A stretch of DNA of 20,884 nt from Pseudomonadota bacterium. Its GTDB lineage: Bacteria > Pseudomonadota > Alphaproteobacteria > Rhizobiales > Beijerinckiaceae. Where the stretch lies: the NCBI GenBank assembly GCA_023386115.1, contig JAEWKL010000311.1, positions 1 through 20,884 of the forward strand, in the 5' to 3' direction. Below are positions 13,976 to 20,884 of the stretch, in pieces. A program made the position numbers and the translations under genes. Below the pieces are notes generated by a model. The model searched no databases and was not told the origin of the DNA. It saw only the letters and a program-made list of their open reading frames with translations. Each line of letters opens with the position of its first letter. Within the stretch, counting starts at the first letter, position 1.

Positions 13976-15325
13976 TCACCCGGCCTCGCCCCGAAAAATC
14001 TCCTCCATCTCGCGCCGGAAGCGGATCGCCGGGTCGTCGGCCGAGAACGAGACGTCGGCCCAGGAAACCGGCCGGCCCGCAGCGACCGGGCGGGTGAGGG
14101 TGAGGCCGTGGGCGAGCCCGATCGGCAGGGCGCCGGCCTCGAGCGAATCCGCCGCCGGCATCAGCCTTCCATAGACGGTGTAGCCCCCCTCCCCGTCCAG
14201 GCGCTCGCCGGCCCTGAGGTCGCGCTTGGCCGTCGCCACCACGTCGCCGGAGAAGCCCCGGGTCGTGCCGGTCGCCTCACCGCGGACCGCGATGCTGGCG
14301 ACCGAGAGCCCGAGTTCGAGCCCGATCAGGTGGTAGGGCTTGTACATCGCGCTGTAGCGTCCGCTCGGGTCGGTCTTCAGGCCGTATTCCGAGAAGCACT
14401 TGCGGACGTAGTCCGAGGGCGCCTCGAAGGTGGCGTAGACGCCCCAGCGCAGATCGCGGAAGACCGGGCGGCCGTCGCGCTCGAGCGACGACACCACCTC
14501 GACCGTGCCGTCCACCGGCAGGATGCCGCCGGCGGCTTCCGGCCGCAGCAGGGTCGGCAGGTCGTCGACGCCGCAAGCCGGGAAGGCGAGGCCGGCGGGC
14601 GGCGGCGTCAGATCGCAGGCATTGGCCACCGCCGCCATCTCCAGCGCCGACTTGGTGCCGTCGAGGAAGGAATTGAACATCTGCGGGTTGAAGTCGCCGC
14701 CGGCGACCTGCTCCTCGGTGAAGCCGTAATGGCCCCAGACCGTGTCGGGGGTCGAGGCGTGGTAGACCGGCAGGTACTTCGTGCCCTTGCCGGCGCAGAC
14801 CACCCGGAAGCCCGCCGTGCGGGCCCAGTCGACGATCTCGGCGATGAGCGCCGGCTGGTCGCCATAGGCGAAGGAATAGACGATGCCGGCCTCGGCCGCC
14901 CGGCGGGCGATGAGGGGACCGGCCAGCGCGTCGGCCTCGACATTGACCATCACGATGTGGCGCCTGTGCCGGCAGCACGCCAGCGCATGGCAGATACCGG
15001 CGCCCGGATGGCCGGTCGCCTCGACGATCACCTCGATGCCCTCAGACGCGATCAGGCCCTCGGCATCGTCGGTGAGGAAGGTGGTGCCTTCCCGCATCGC
15101 CTCGGCGACGCTTCTCGCGTCCGAGCGCTCCGCCGGCCAGCCGACCCGGGCGAGCGCCGCCTTCGCCCGCTGCGGATCGAGATCCGCGATGCCGACGACG
15201 TGCAGCCCCGGCGTGCGCGGCGCCTGTGACAGGAACATCGAACCGAACTTGCCGGCCCCGATCACCCCGATCCGCACCGGATGGCCGGCTTCCGCCCGCG
15301 CGGCGAGCTTGTGGTACAGGCTCAT
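13976..15325 (-). CDS. NAD(P)-dependent dehydrogenase with C-terminal SAF domain
   Basis: A 449-residue two-part enzyme. Residues 17-135 form a Rossmann domain (RIGVIGAGKFGSMF, nucleotide loop GAGKFG at 23-28; then VVGIADLDPQRA and IEVIVEATGHPGAG), homoserine-dehydrogenase-like. A central catalytic part contains KGTKYLPVYHASTPDTVWGH. Residues about 360-425 resemble a SAF (antifreeze/flagellar FlgA-like) domain (VVATAKRDLRAGERL, GGYTVYGRL). This architecture is often annotated as a flagellar or homoserine dehydrogenase-like protein, but such proteins act on sugar acids or related hydroxy acids. The substrate is not identifiable here. AAGGGAGGGG just before ATG 15325 fixes the start. It diverges from the VOC gene across a 135-bp spacer with a TetR-like palindrome and converges with the GGDEF-EAL gene. 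Confidence 0.8.
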   Translation of the reverse strand: MSLYHKLAARAEAGHPVRIGVIGAGKFGSMFLSQAPRTPGLHVVGIADLDPQRAKAALARVGWPAERSDARSVAEAMREGTTFLTDDAEGLIASEGIEVIVEATGHPGAGICHALACCRHRRHIVMVNVEADALAGPLIARRAAEAGIVYSFAYGDQPALIAEIVDWARTAGFRVVCAGKGTKYLPVYHASTPDTVWGHYGFTEEQVAGGDFNPQMFNSFLDGTKSALEMAAVANACDLTPPPAGLAFPACGVDDLPTLLRPEAAGGILPVDGTVEVVSSLERDGRPVFRDLRWGVYATFEAPSDYVRKCFSEYGLKTDPSGRYSAMYKPYHLIGLELGLSVASIAVRGEATGTTRGFSGDVVATAKRDLRAGERLDGEGGYTVYGRLMPAADSLEAGALPIGLAHGLTLTRPVAAGRPVSWADVSFSADDPAIRFRREMEEIFRGEAG

Positions 15326-15338
15326 GTCCCCTCCCTTG

Positions 15339-15356
15339 GGCGGCCTTGCGGCCGCC
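15339..15356 (-). other. Hairpin abutting the dehydrogenase ribosome binding site
   Basis: A perfect 7-bp stem, GGCGGCC (15339-15345) with GGCCGCC (15350-15356), closes a 4-nt loop just upstream of the minus-strand Shine-Dalgarno. In the transcript it would stand next to the AAGGGAGGGG and could affect ribosome access or leader stability. A regulatory function is not shown. Confidence 0.4.
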
Positions 15357-15357
15357 T

Positions 15358-15369
15358 GACCGATCGGTC
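15358..15369. promoter_or_regulatory. TetR-like operator palindrome
   Basis: GACCGATCGGTC is a perfect 12-bp palindrome of the GACCG..CGGTC type often bound by TetR-family repressors. It lies between the divergent dehydrogenase and VOC genes, 33 nt before the dehydrogenase start and 92 nt before the VOC start. No TetR gene is present in the window, so any repressor would act from elsewhere. Confidence 0.4.
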
Positions 15370-15460
15370 GGCGCTCAGCGGGCGCCGTTGCGTGAACCGT
15401 CGGGGATCGGCAGCATCAGGTCAACCGGCGCTGGGCGCGGGCCGGGGATCGGAGACGGGC

Positions 15461-15895
15461 ATGACGATGAGGTTCTCGAAGCTGGTTCCGGAGCTGTTGA
15501 TCACCGACCTCGCGCCGAGCCTGCATTTCTGGGTCGACCTGATCGGCTTCCGGATCGCCTATGACCGGCCCGAGGACGGCTTCGCCTATCTCGACCTCGA
15601 CGGGGCGCAGGTGATGCTGGAGACGCGCGACTCCGCCTCGCGGCAATGGCTGACCGGCCCGCTGGAGGCGCCGCTCGGGCGGGGCATCAACTTCGAGATC
15701 GGCGTCCCGGCGGTCGAGCCGATCCTGGCCCGGCTGGAGCAGGCCGGCTGGCCCCTGTACATGGCGGTCGAGGACAAGTGGTATCGGGCCGGCGCCATCG
15801 AGGTCGGGCAGCGCCAGTTCCTGGTGCAGGACCCGGACGGCTACCTGCTGCGCCCGGCAGCGAGCCTCGGGCGGCGGCCGGTGGGTGAGCGATAG
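15461..15895 (+). CDS. VOC-fold (bleomycin-resistance/glyoxalase-like) protein
   Basis: A 144-residue member of the vicinal-oxygen-chelate superfamily with the paired beta-alpha-beta-beta-beta layout: PELLITDLAPSLHFWVDLIGF (10-30) opens the first module, INFEIGVPAVEPILARLEQAG (76-96) the second, and FLVQDPDGYLLRP (120-132) ends it. Similarity is closest to bleomycin-resistance-type proteins, which bind planar or antibiotic ligands without catalysis. Metal ligands cannot be assigned with confidence. ATG at 15461 follows GGAG with good spacing. A second in-frame ATG two codons on is possible. The gene is single, divergent from the dehydrogenase and convergent with kup. A resistance role is not implied by fold alone. 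Confidence 0.82.
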   Translation: MTMRFSKLVPELLITDLAPSLHFWVDLIGFRIAYDRPEDGFAYLDLDGAQVMLETRDSASRQWLTGPLEAPLGRGINFEIGVPAVEPILARLEQAGWPLYMAVEDKWYRAGAIEVGQRQFLVQDPDGYLLRPAASLGRRPVGER

Positions 15896-15910
15896 ACGTA
15901 CCGGGTATGC

Positions 15911-15975
15911 GTCGAACAGTTCGACTGACGGTTCTCAGACTCACCGCGTCCTTTCGGGGCCGCGCCGCGGAGCCC
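15911..15975. other. Palindromes between the VOC gene and kup
   Basis: The 140-nt convergent spacer holds a perfect 15-nt inverted repeat, GTCGAAC-A-GTTCGAC (15911-15925). A second short hairpin, CCGCG-C-CGCGG (15960-15970), is flanked by GGGG and AGCCC. Either could help end converging transcripts. Neither has a T-tract. Confidence 0.4.
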
Positions 15976-16035
15976 GGGATGACCCCGTGGGTGTCCGTTC
16001 CATCGAGAGGAGGAAGCGGGCGCTCCGCGAACCTC

Positions 16036-17985
16036 TCAGATCTCGATCTCCGTCCCGACCTCCACCACCTGCCGGGTCGGCACGCAGAAGAAGGCGCCGG
16101 TGCGCTCGCCGTTGCGCATCATGAAAGCGAACAGGGCCTCGCGCCATGCCGCCATGCCCTGGTGGTCACGCTTCGGGATGATGGTCTCGTGGCCGACGAA
16201 GACCGTGACGTCCTCGACGAACTCGGCCGGCAGGCCCCGATGGGCCACCGCGCAGGCGAGCCCCTCGGGGATCGAGGCATCCTCCATGAAGCCGTAGCGC
16301 AGCGTCACGCGATAGAGATCGGGGGCGATCCGGGTCACCTCGGCGCGCTCGGCTTCCGGCACCACCGGCAGTTCCTCGTAGAGGGCGGTGACGATGGTGC
16401 AGCAGGACGGCAGGGCGCGGCTGCGCTCGAGGAAGCGGGTCATGTGGAGCGGGATGCCCTTGGTGGCCGCCGACAGGAACGCCGCCGCGCCGGGCAGGCG
16501 GATCGGCGGGTCGTCGCGAAGGCGCGCCAGGAACACCGCCTCGTCCTGGCGGGCGCCGACCCGGTAGGCCTCGATCAGCCGGGTGCCCTGGAGCCAGGTC
16601 AGCATCGTCACGGCGACGATGGCGGTGAGCACCAGAGGATACCAGCCGCCCTCGAACACCTTCACGCTGTTGGCCGCGAGGAACACGAGGTCGATCACCA
16701 GGAACAGCCCGTTGACCAGGAGGATCAGGAGCAGGTTGTAGCCCCAGCGCCGGGCGATCAGGGCCGCGAGCAGCGTCGTGATCGCCATCAGGAGCGAGAC
16801 CGCGATGCCGTAGGCGCCGGCGAGCGCGTCCGAGGTCTCGAAGATCAGGACGGCACTCAAGGTCGCGGCGGCGAGCAGCCAGTTCACCACCGGCACGTAG
16901 ATCTGGCCGCGCTCGTCGCGTGCGGTGTGGACGATGCGGATATAGGGCAGGAAGCCGAGCTGGACCGCCTGCTGGGTCAGGGAGAACACGCCCGAGATGA
17001 TCGCCTGCGAGGCGATGACGGTGGCGAGCGTCGCGAGCCCGATCAGCGGGTAATGCGCCCAGTCGGGGCTGAGACGGTAGAACGGGTTCTCGATCGCGTC
17101 GGGCTCGGCGAGCAGCACCGCGCCCTGTCCGAAATAGTTGACGACCAATGCCGGCAGCACCAGACCGAACCAGGCGAGCCGGATCGGCCGGGCACCGAAA
17201 TGGCCGAGATCGGCATACATCGCCTCGCCGCCGGTCACCGCCAGGAAGGCGGCGCCGAGCATCGCGAAGCTGATCCGCCAGCCCGCATGGGTGAGGAAGT
17301 CAACCGCCTTGAGCGGGTTGAGGGCGCCGAGGATCTGCGGCGATTGCAGGATGCCGCCTAAGCCCAGCAGCGCCAGCACGCAGAACCACAGCAGCATCAC
17401 CGGCCCGAAGATCCGCCCGATGAAGGCTGCGCCCTTGCTCTGGATCAGGAACAGCCCGACCAGGATCACGAGCGTGATCGGCACCACCGCGTGGGCGAGG
17501 CCCGGCGCCTCGACCTTCAGGCCCTCGACGGCGCTGAGCACCGAGATCGCCGGCGTGATCGCCCCGTCGCCGTAGAGGAGCGCGGCGCCGACGAGGCCGA
17601 CGACGAGGAGGAGGCCGGCCCAGCTGCGCGGCTCGGCATGGCGGGCGCCGAGCAGCGCCAGCATCGCCACGATGCCGCCCTCGCCGTGATTGTCGGCCCG
17701 CAGGATCAGCACCGCATACTTGAGGGAGACCACGATGAGGAGCGCCCACAGGATCAGCGACACCGCGCCGATCACCGCGGCCGGCTCGGCCTGGCCGTGG
17801 CCGGCCGCCCGCACCGCCTCCTTGAAGGCGTAGAGCGGGCTCGTGCCGATGTCGCCGTAGACGACCCCCAGGGCGCCCAGCAGCAGGGCGGGCTTCAGGC
17901 GCCGGGGCGGCTCCCGGGCGGCTGCCTGCGATGACGTATCCTCGTCCACCGTCGCGAGCTGACCCACGGGCGCCTCCGCCGGCAC
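16036..17985 (-). CDS. kup: Kup-type potassium uptake transporter
   Basis: A 649-residue KUP/HAK/KT family potassium:proton symporter, slightly longer than E. coli Kup (622). The hallmark VVYGDIGTSPLYAFKEA begins at residue 41, followed by about 12 membrane segments up to about residue 460. Other family blocks are AEPDAIENPFYRLSPDWA, QAIISGVFSLTQQAVQLGFL, GQIYVPVVNWLL and a hydrophilic C-terminal cytosolic domain ending RQVVEVGTEIEI. It lies in the inner membrane and imports potassium with protons under low external potassium or acidic conditions. The start is a GTG at 17985, with GGAG about 10 nt upstream. No nearby ATG fits, and the N-terminal 30 residues are hydrophilic as usual. It has its own 5' region, is convergent with the VOC gene and divergent from the SDR gene. 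Several Kup copies per genome are common in Hyphomicrobiales; whether this is one of several is unknown. Confidence 0.95.
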   Translation of the reverse strand: MPAEAPVGQLATVDEDTSSQAAAREPPRRLKPALLLGALGVVYGDIGTSPLYAFKEAVRAAGHGQAEPAAVIGAVSLILWALLIVVSLKYAVLILRADNHGEGGIVAMLALLGARHAEPRSWAGLLLVVGLVGAALLYGDGAITPAISVLSAVEGLKVEAPGLAHAVVPITLVILVGLFLIQSKGAAFIGRIFGPVMLLWFCVLALLGLGGILQSPQILGALNPLKAVDFLTHAGWRISFAMLGAAFLAVTGGEAMYADLGHFGARPIRLAWFGLVLPALVVNYFGQGAVLLAEPDAIENPFYRLSPDWAHYPLIGLATLATVIASQAIISGVFSLTQQAVQLGFLPYIRIVHTARDERGQIYVPVVNWLLAAATLSAVLIFETSDALAGAYGIAVSLLMAITTLLAALIARRWGYNLLLILLVNGLFLVIDLVFLAANSVKVFEGGWYPLVLTAIVAVTMLTWLQGTRLIEAYRVGARQDEAVFLARLRDDPPIRLPGAAAFLSAATKGIPLHMTRFLERSRALPSCCTIVTALYEELPVVPEAERAEVTRIAPDLYRVTLRYGFMEDASIPEGLACAVAHRGLPAEFVEDVTVFVGHETIIPKRDHQGMAAWREALFAFMMRNGERTGAFFCVPTRQVVEVGTEIEI

Positions 17986-18074
17986 GCCCGGGCACTCCGG
18001 CCCCGCTGCCGCGTCTAGGAACGCGGATCTCCTCGTCGGGCTCCGTCCGGCTCACGGCCTAGGGCGAAGAAGCT

Positions 18075-18089
18075 ATGCCGTTACGGCAT
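18075..18089. promoter_or_regulatory. Palindrome upstream of kup
   Basis: ATGCCGT, one central T, ACGGCAT: a perfect 7+1+7 inverted repeat about 90 nt ahead of the kup GTG. The size and the one-base centre fit a dimeric repressor or activator site. Function is inferred only. Confidence 0.35.
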
Positions 18090-18206
18090 GGCTGCCTCGC
18101 CGTGCTGTCGGCACCCTGGCGAAACGCGCCGCGATCAAAGACCGAGGGCGACGCGAAGGACGGCTCGGGTCGTCGATTGAGCGTCGGCCGGCAAATGCCT
18201 GTGAGA

Positions 18207-18242
18207 CCACCGCGCCTCCGGGTCCGCTCGAAGGCGCGGTGG
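18207..18242 (+). other. Hairpin in the SDR upstream region
   Basis: CCACCGCGCCT (18207-18217) pairs perfectly with AGGCGCGGTGG (18232-18242) around a 14-nt loop, 173 nt before the SDR start. It could be part of a leader, an attenuator or a binding site. There is no T-tract and no open leader peptide that I can support. Confidence 0.4.
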
Positions 18243-18415
18243 GATCGGACCGCTGAAGTCCCACACCTTCAAGGAGTCGCTCCCGATCTCCCGAGCACGC
18301 GCGGGCCCGCGGCCGGTCTGGCACGGGAGGACACCGCACGACCGAATTTCCCGCGGGACCCACCCGCCCGACGAACGTTGTCCCGCCGACCAGGATCGAA
18401 CAGAGGAACCCGGAC

Positions 18416-19477
18416 ATGACGGAGACCGTGCTGATCGTCGGCGCGAGCGGGATCGTCGGCAGCGCCGCGGCGGAGGTGATGCGGGAGGCCGGCTGGACGG
18501 TGCTGGGGCTCGCCCGCACTCCGCCGGCGCAGCACGGCGTCGTGCCGGTCGCCGCGGACTTGCAGGATCCCGACGGCCTCAAAGCGGCGCTGGCCCCGCA
18601 CCGGCCGACCCGGGTGGTGCTCGCGACCTGGATGCGCCGGCCGACCGAGGCCGAGATGATCCGGGTCAACGGTGCGATGGTGCGCAACCTCCTCGACGCG
18701 CTGCAACCGGCCGGCAGCGTGCGCCACGTCGCCCTGGTCACGGGGCTCAAGCACTATCTCGGGCCGTTCGAGGCCTACGGGAAGGGTGCGGTGCCCCAGA
18801 CCCCGTTCCGCGAGGAGCAGGGCCGGCTGCCGGTCGAGAATTTCTACTACGCGCAAGAGGACGAGGTCTTCGCGGCGGCCAAGCGCGATCGCTTCTCGTG
18901 GAGCGTGCACCGCCCGCATACCATAATCGGCAAGGCTGTCGGCAACGCGATGAACATGGGCACCACGCTCGCGGTCTACGCCACGCTCTGCCGCGAGACC
19001 GGCCGGCCGTTCCGCTTCCCGGGCTCGCCCATGCAGTGGAACGGGCTCACCGACATGACCGACGCGCGGCTGCTCGCGCGCCACCTGCTCTGGGCCTCGA
19101 CGGCTCGCCAAGCCGCGAACCAGGACTTCAACGTGGTGAACGGCGACGTCTTCCGCTGGAGCTGGATGTGGGGCCGCCTCGCCGCCTGGTTCGGGCTCGA
19201 GCCCGCGCCCTTCGACGGCACCGTGCAGCCGCTGGAGCAGCAGATGGCCGGCGACGCCCCCCTCTGGGCCGAGATCGCGACGACGCACGGCCTCGCCGAG
19301 CCGGACCTGAACCGCCTCGCCTCGCCCTGGCACACCGATGCCGATCTCGGCCGGCCGATCGAGGTCGTCACCGACATGAGCAAGAGCCGCCGCCTCGGCT
19401 TCCTCGACTACCAGCCCACCGACGACGCCTTCTTCGCCCTGTTCGAGCGCCTGCGCGCCGACCGGCTGATCCCGTGA
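18416..19477 (+). CDS. PRISE-type (progesterone 5-beta-reductase/iridoid synthase-like) SDR
   Basis: A 353-residue atypical short-chain dehydrogenase. The nucleotide loop GASGIVG (9-15) and, characteristically, TGLKHYLGPFEAYGK (109-123), NFYYAQED (142-149) and WSVHRPHTIIG (162-172) match the PRISE family. In plants these enzymes reduce activated C=C bonds of enones with NADPH, using the Lys of TGxKHY (Lys112) and the Tyr of NFYY (Tyr144) in place of the normal YxxxK. Bacterial homologues are known but poorly characterised, so an enone reductase is expected with substrate unknown. GAGG precedes the ATG at 18416. It stands alone, divergent from kup and upstream of a chemoreceptor. A plain NAD-dependent epimerase is the alternative, but the motifs argue against it. 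Confidence 0.85.
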   Translation: MTETVLIVGASGIVGSAAAEVMREAGWTVLGLARTPPAQHGVVPVAADLQDPDGLKAALAPHRPTRVVLATWMRRPTEAEMIRVNGAMVRNLLDALQPAGSVRHVALVTGLKHYLGPFEAYGKGAVPQTPFREEQGRLPVENFYYAQEDEVFAAAKRDRFSWSVHRPHTIIGKAVGNAMNMGTTLAVYATLCRETGRPFRFPGSPMQWNGLTDMTDARLLARHLLWASTARQAANQDFNVVNGDVFRWSWMWGRLAAWFGLEPAPFDGTVQPLEQQMAGDAPLWAEIATTHGLAEPDLNRLASPWHTDADLGRPIEVVTDMSKSRRLGFLDYQPTDDAFFALFERLRADRLIP

Positions 19478-19527
19478 TGCAGACCCGGCGCCCCGGCGCC
19501 AGGCTCTCACAAACAGAAACGCGATAT

Positions 19528-19540
19528 CAACCAAAGGTTG
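19528..19540. promoter_or_regulatory. Inverted repeat in the chemoreceptor upstream region
   Basis: CAACC-AAA-GGTTG, a perfect 5-bp inverted repeat with a 3-nt centre, sits in an AT-rich stretch (19510-19580) that is unusual for this DNA. TATAGT follows at 19547-19552 as a possible -10. No good -35 accompanies it. Confidence 0.3.
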
Positions 19541-19607
19541 CGGAAATATAGTAGGAATTGCTTCAGAACCTCTCATTATCGTGCCCCCGACACGGAGATA
19601 CGAGAGA

Positions 19608-20884
19608 ATGTCCATCAGGGCGCGCGTATTCGGGGGGTTCGGTCTCATCCTCCTGCTGACGGTCGCGGTTGCGGCGATCGGGTGGCACAGCCTGACGGGC
19701 TTCGCCCGCCGGGTCGACACGGCCAACGCGGCGCAGGTGCTGGCGGGCGAGATCGGGGATCTCGCGCTCGCCACCGACCGCGCCCTCAAGAGCGACGAGG
19801 CGCGCCGGAACGACGCGCTTCAGGCGGCGATCGGCCGGGTGCGGACCAGCGCCGGCGCCTTCTCGGGTCGCCTCGTGGACGATCCGCAGGCCGCATCCGC
19901 CGCCACCGGGATCAGCCGCGCCCTCGACGGGTTCGAGGCCGCCGTCAAGGCCTTCGGCACGCAGAAGGCCGAGAAGCAGGTCCTCCAGGACCGCCACGCC
20001 GCCCTGATCGGCGAGCTGCAAACGACGGTGGCCGGCATCGGCGCGGCGCAGGAGGGTCAGCTCGCGGAGGCCGGCAAGGCCCTCGACCGTGCGCTGGCCG
20101 ATCAGAAGAGCGCCACCAGCACCGGCGTCGTGGTGGCGTTCGCGATCCGCTCGGCGCTCGAGATGCAGGTGCTGCAGGTCGGCTACCTGGCGGGTGACGG
20201 CGACGACGGAAAGCTGGAGATCCAGTCGAAGGTGAATTCGGTCGCGGTCCTGCTGCGCCGCCTCGGCGCCATGACCTCGACCGACGCCGTCGAGCCGGCG
20301 CTGAAGGCCCTCGAGGCGTATCGCGCCAAGCTCGACGACCCGATGGGACCGGGCGGGAAGGCGGAGCGGTCGGAGGATCTCGCGCCGCTGTTCGGGGGCC
20401 TGATCGTCGGCCTACGCCAGATCGAGCAGGCCCAGAACAACGCCCAGACCGCCGCCCAGGTGACGTTGCGCCAGCAGCAGGACAAGGTCGCCTCGGGCAC
20501 GAGCCTGCTCGTCGCCAGCGGCAAGGCGATCACCGCCGCCAAGGAGGCCGAGAGGCTGGAGCAGCGCCTGATCCTGGCCCGCGACGCCGAGGCCGCCAAG
20601 GCCCTCGACGTGACCGCCGCCGCGCTGATCGACCAGGCCGAGACGATCCAGTACGGCGACATCGACACCGCCGCCCAGGCCGTGCTGCGCGACCTCGGCG
20701 CCAAGGTGCGCGCGTTCAAGGACAGCATCCCGGACATCGTGAAGGCCAACGAGGCGCAAGCCGCGATCTTCGCCGACCTCGACCGGCGCTCGGCCGAGCT
20801 GGTCTCCGCCGCCCAGGGCATCGGCGCGAGCGAGCTGGCGCATCTCGCCGCCGAGCGCGACCGGGCGCTGTGGCTGCTCGCCGG
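19608..20884 (+). CDS. Methyl-accepting chemotaxis receptor, 5' part
   Basis: The frame opens with ATG at 19608 and is still open at the window edge, giving 425 visible residues. Residues 7-26 (VFGGFGLILLLTVAVAAIGW) form a membrane segment after a short basic N-terminus. They are followed by nearly 390 residues of hydrophilic, almost wholly helical sequence rich in Ala, Glu, Lys and Gln, as in the periplasmic helical-bundle sensors of chemoreceptors. The last residues (RDRALWLLAG) look like the start of the second membrane helix. HAMP and signalling domains would lie beyond the edge, so the receptor assignment rests on this layout. A sensor kinase or diguanylate cyclase with the same kind of sensor cannot be excluded. 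GGAG and GAGAGA precede the start. The sensor is about 1.6 times the size of a 240-residue helical bimodular domain. Confidence 0.75.
   Translation, partial: MSIRARVFGGFGLILLLTVAVAAIGWHSLTGFARRVDTANAAQVLAGEIGDLALATDRALKSDEARRNDALQAAIGRVRTSAGAFSGRLVDDPQAASAATGISRALDGFEAAVKAFGTQKAEKQVLQDRHAALIGELQTTVAGIGAAQEGQLAEAGKALDRALADQKSATSTGVVVAFAIRSALEMQVLQVGYLAGDGDDGKLEIQSKVNSVAVLLRRLGAMTSTDAVEPALKALEAYRAKLDDPMGPGGKAERSEDLAPLFGGLIVGLRQIEQAQNNAQTAAQVTLRQQQDKVASGTSLLVASGKAITAAKEAERLEQRLILARDAEAAKALDVTAAALIDQAETIQYGDIDTAAQAVLRDLGAKVRAFKDSIPDIVKANEAQAAIFADLDRRSAELVSAAQGIGASELAHLAAERDRALWLLA

Larger units (their letters stand above)
17986..18415. other. 430-bp divergent intergenic region between kup and the SDR gene
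   Basis: No gene is supported. Notable parts are a perfect 15-nt palindrome, ATGCCGT-T-ACGGCAT (18075-18089), about 90 nt upstream of kup, and a long hairpin at 18207-18242 on the SDR side. I recognise no riboswitch. Potassium- or c-di-AMP-type elements were considered, but no matching conserved core was seen. Confidence 0.6.

Noticed and set aside
15461..15895. Assigning a bleomycin-resistance function
   Set aside because: Fold similarity alone does not give resistance, and the metal and ligand residues cannot be defined from one sequence.

Overview
The window is chromosomal-type DNA from a very GC-rich alphaproteobacterium. Third codon positions are almost all G or C, and many proteins have Tat-like or Sec signal peptides. 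The gene families (Kup, multi-PAS GGDEF-EAL, an AGHETT-type bacterial P450, a RES/Xre pair) resemble those of Methylobacterium-like Hyphomicrobiales. The genus is an inference from overall character, not from a search. I see no rRNA, tRNA, CRISPR array, integrase or insertion sequence.

Layout. Positions 1-2100 (minus strand) carry an AhpD-like carboxymuconolactone decarboxylase and a cyclic-amidohydrolase of the hydantoinase/dihydropyrimidinase type, separated by a palindrome-rich spacer. Divergent from these, at 2397-3380, is an exported Tat-type metallo-beta-lactamase-fold hydrolase closed by a strong hairpin. Positions 3671-4758 hold a decayed RES/Xre (MbcA/ParS-like) toxin-antitoxin pair with frameshifts in both genes and a missing tyrosine segment in the toxin. 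Positions 4812-8466 (minus) are a tight four-gene operon with overlapping start and stop codons: exported aldo/keto reductase, exported NAD(P)-binding oxidoreductase, a nucleotide-transporter-like (Npt/TLC-type) membrane protein, and a class II aldolase. Positions 8579-11085 (minus) are a two-gene unit in which an orphan ABC-type periplasmic binding protein overlaps a cytochrome P450 by 4 nt. The P450 carries a 15-bp coding minisatellite.

Positions 11086-11473 are a divergent control region with a degenerate 14-16 bp tandem array and a perfect 19-bp palindrome. They precede a three-PAS GGDEF-EAL c-di-GMP enzyme (11474-13885) whose EAL domain has DNFGTG in place of DDFGTG. A SAF-domain dehydrogenase (13976-15325, minus) and a small VOC-fold protein (15461-15895, plus) diverge from a region with a TetR-like palindrome. 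Next come the potassium transporter kup (16036-17985, minus), a 430-bp gene-free stretch, a progesterone-5-beta-reductase-like SDR (18416-19477) and the 5' part of a methyl-accepting chemotaxis receptor that runs off the window (19608 onward).

The genes do not form one pathway. The most system-like units are the aldo/keto reductase-oxidoreductase-transporter-aldolase operon and the binding-protein-P450 pair. The most clearly unusual local structures are the two tandem-repeat tracts and the eroded RES/Xre locus.
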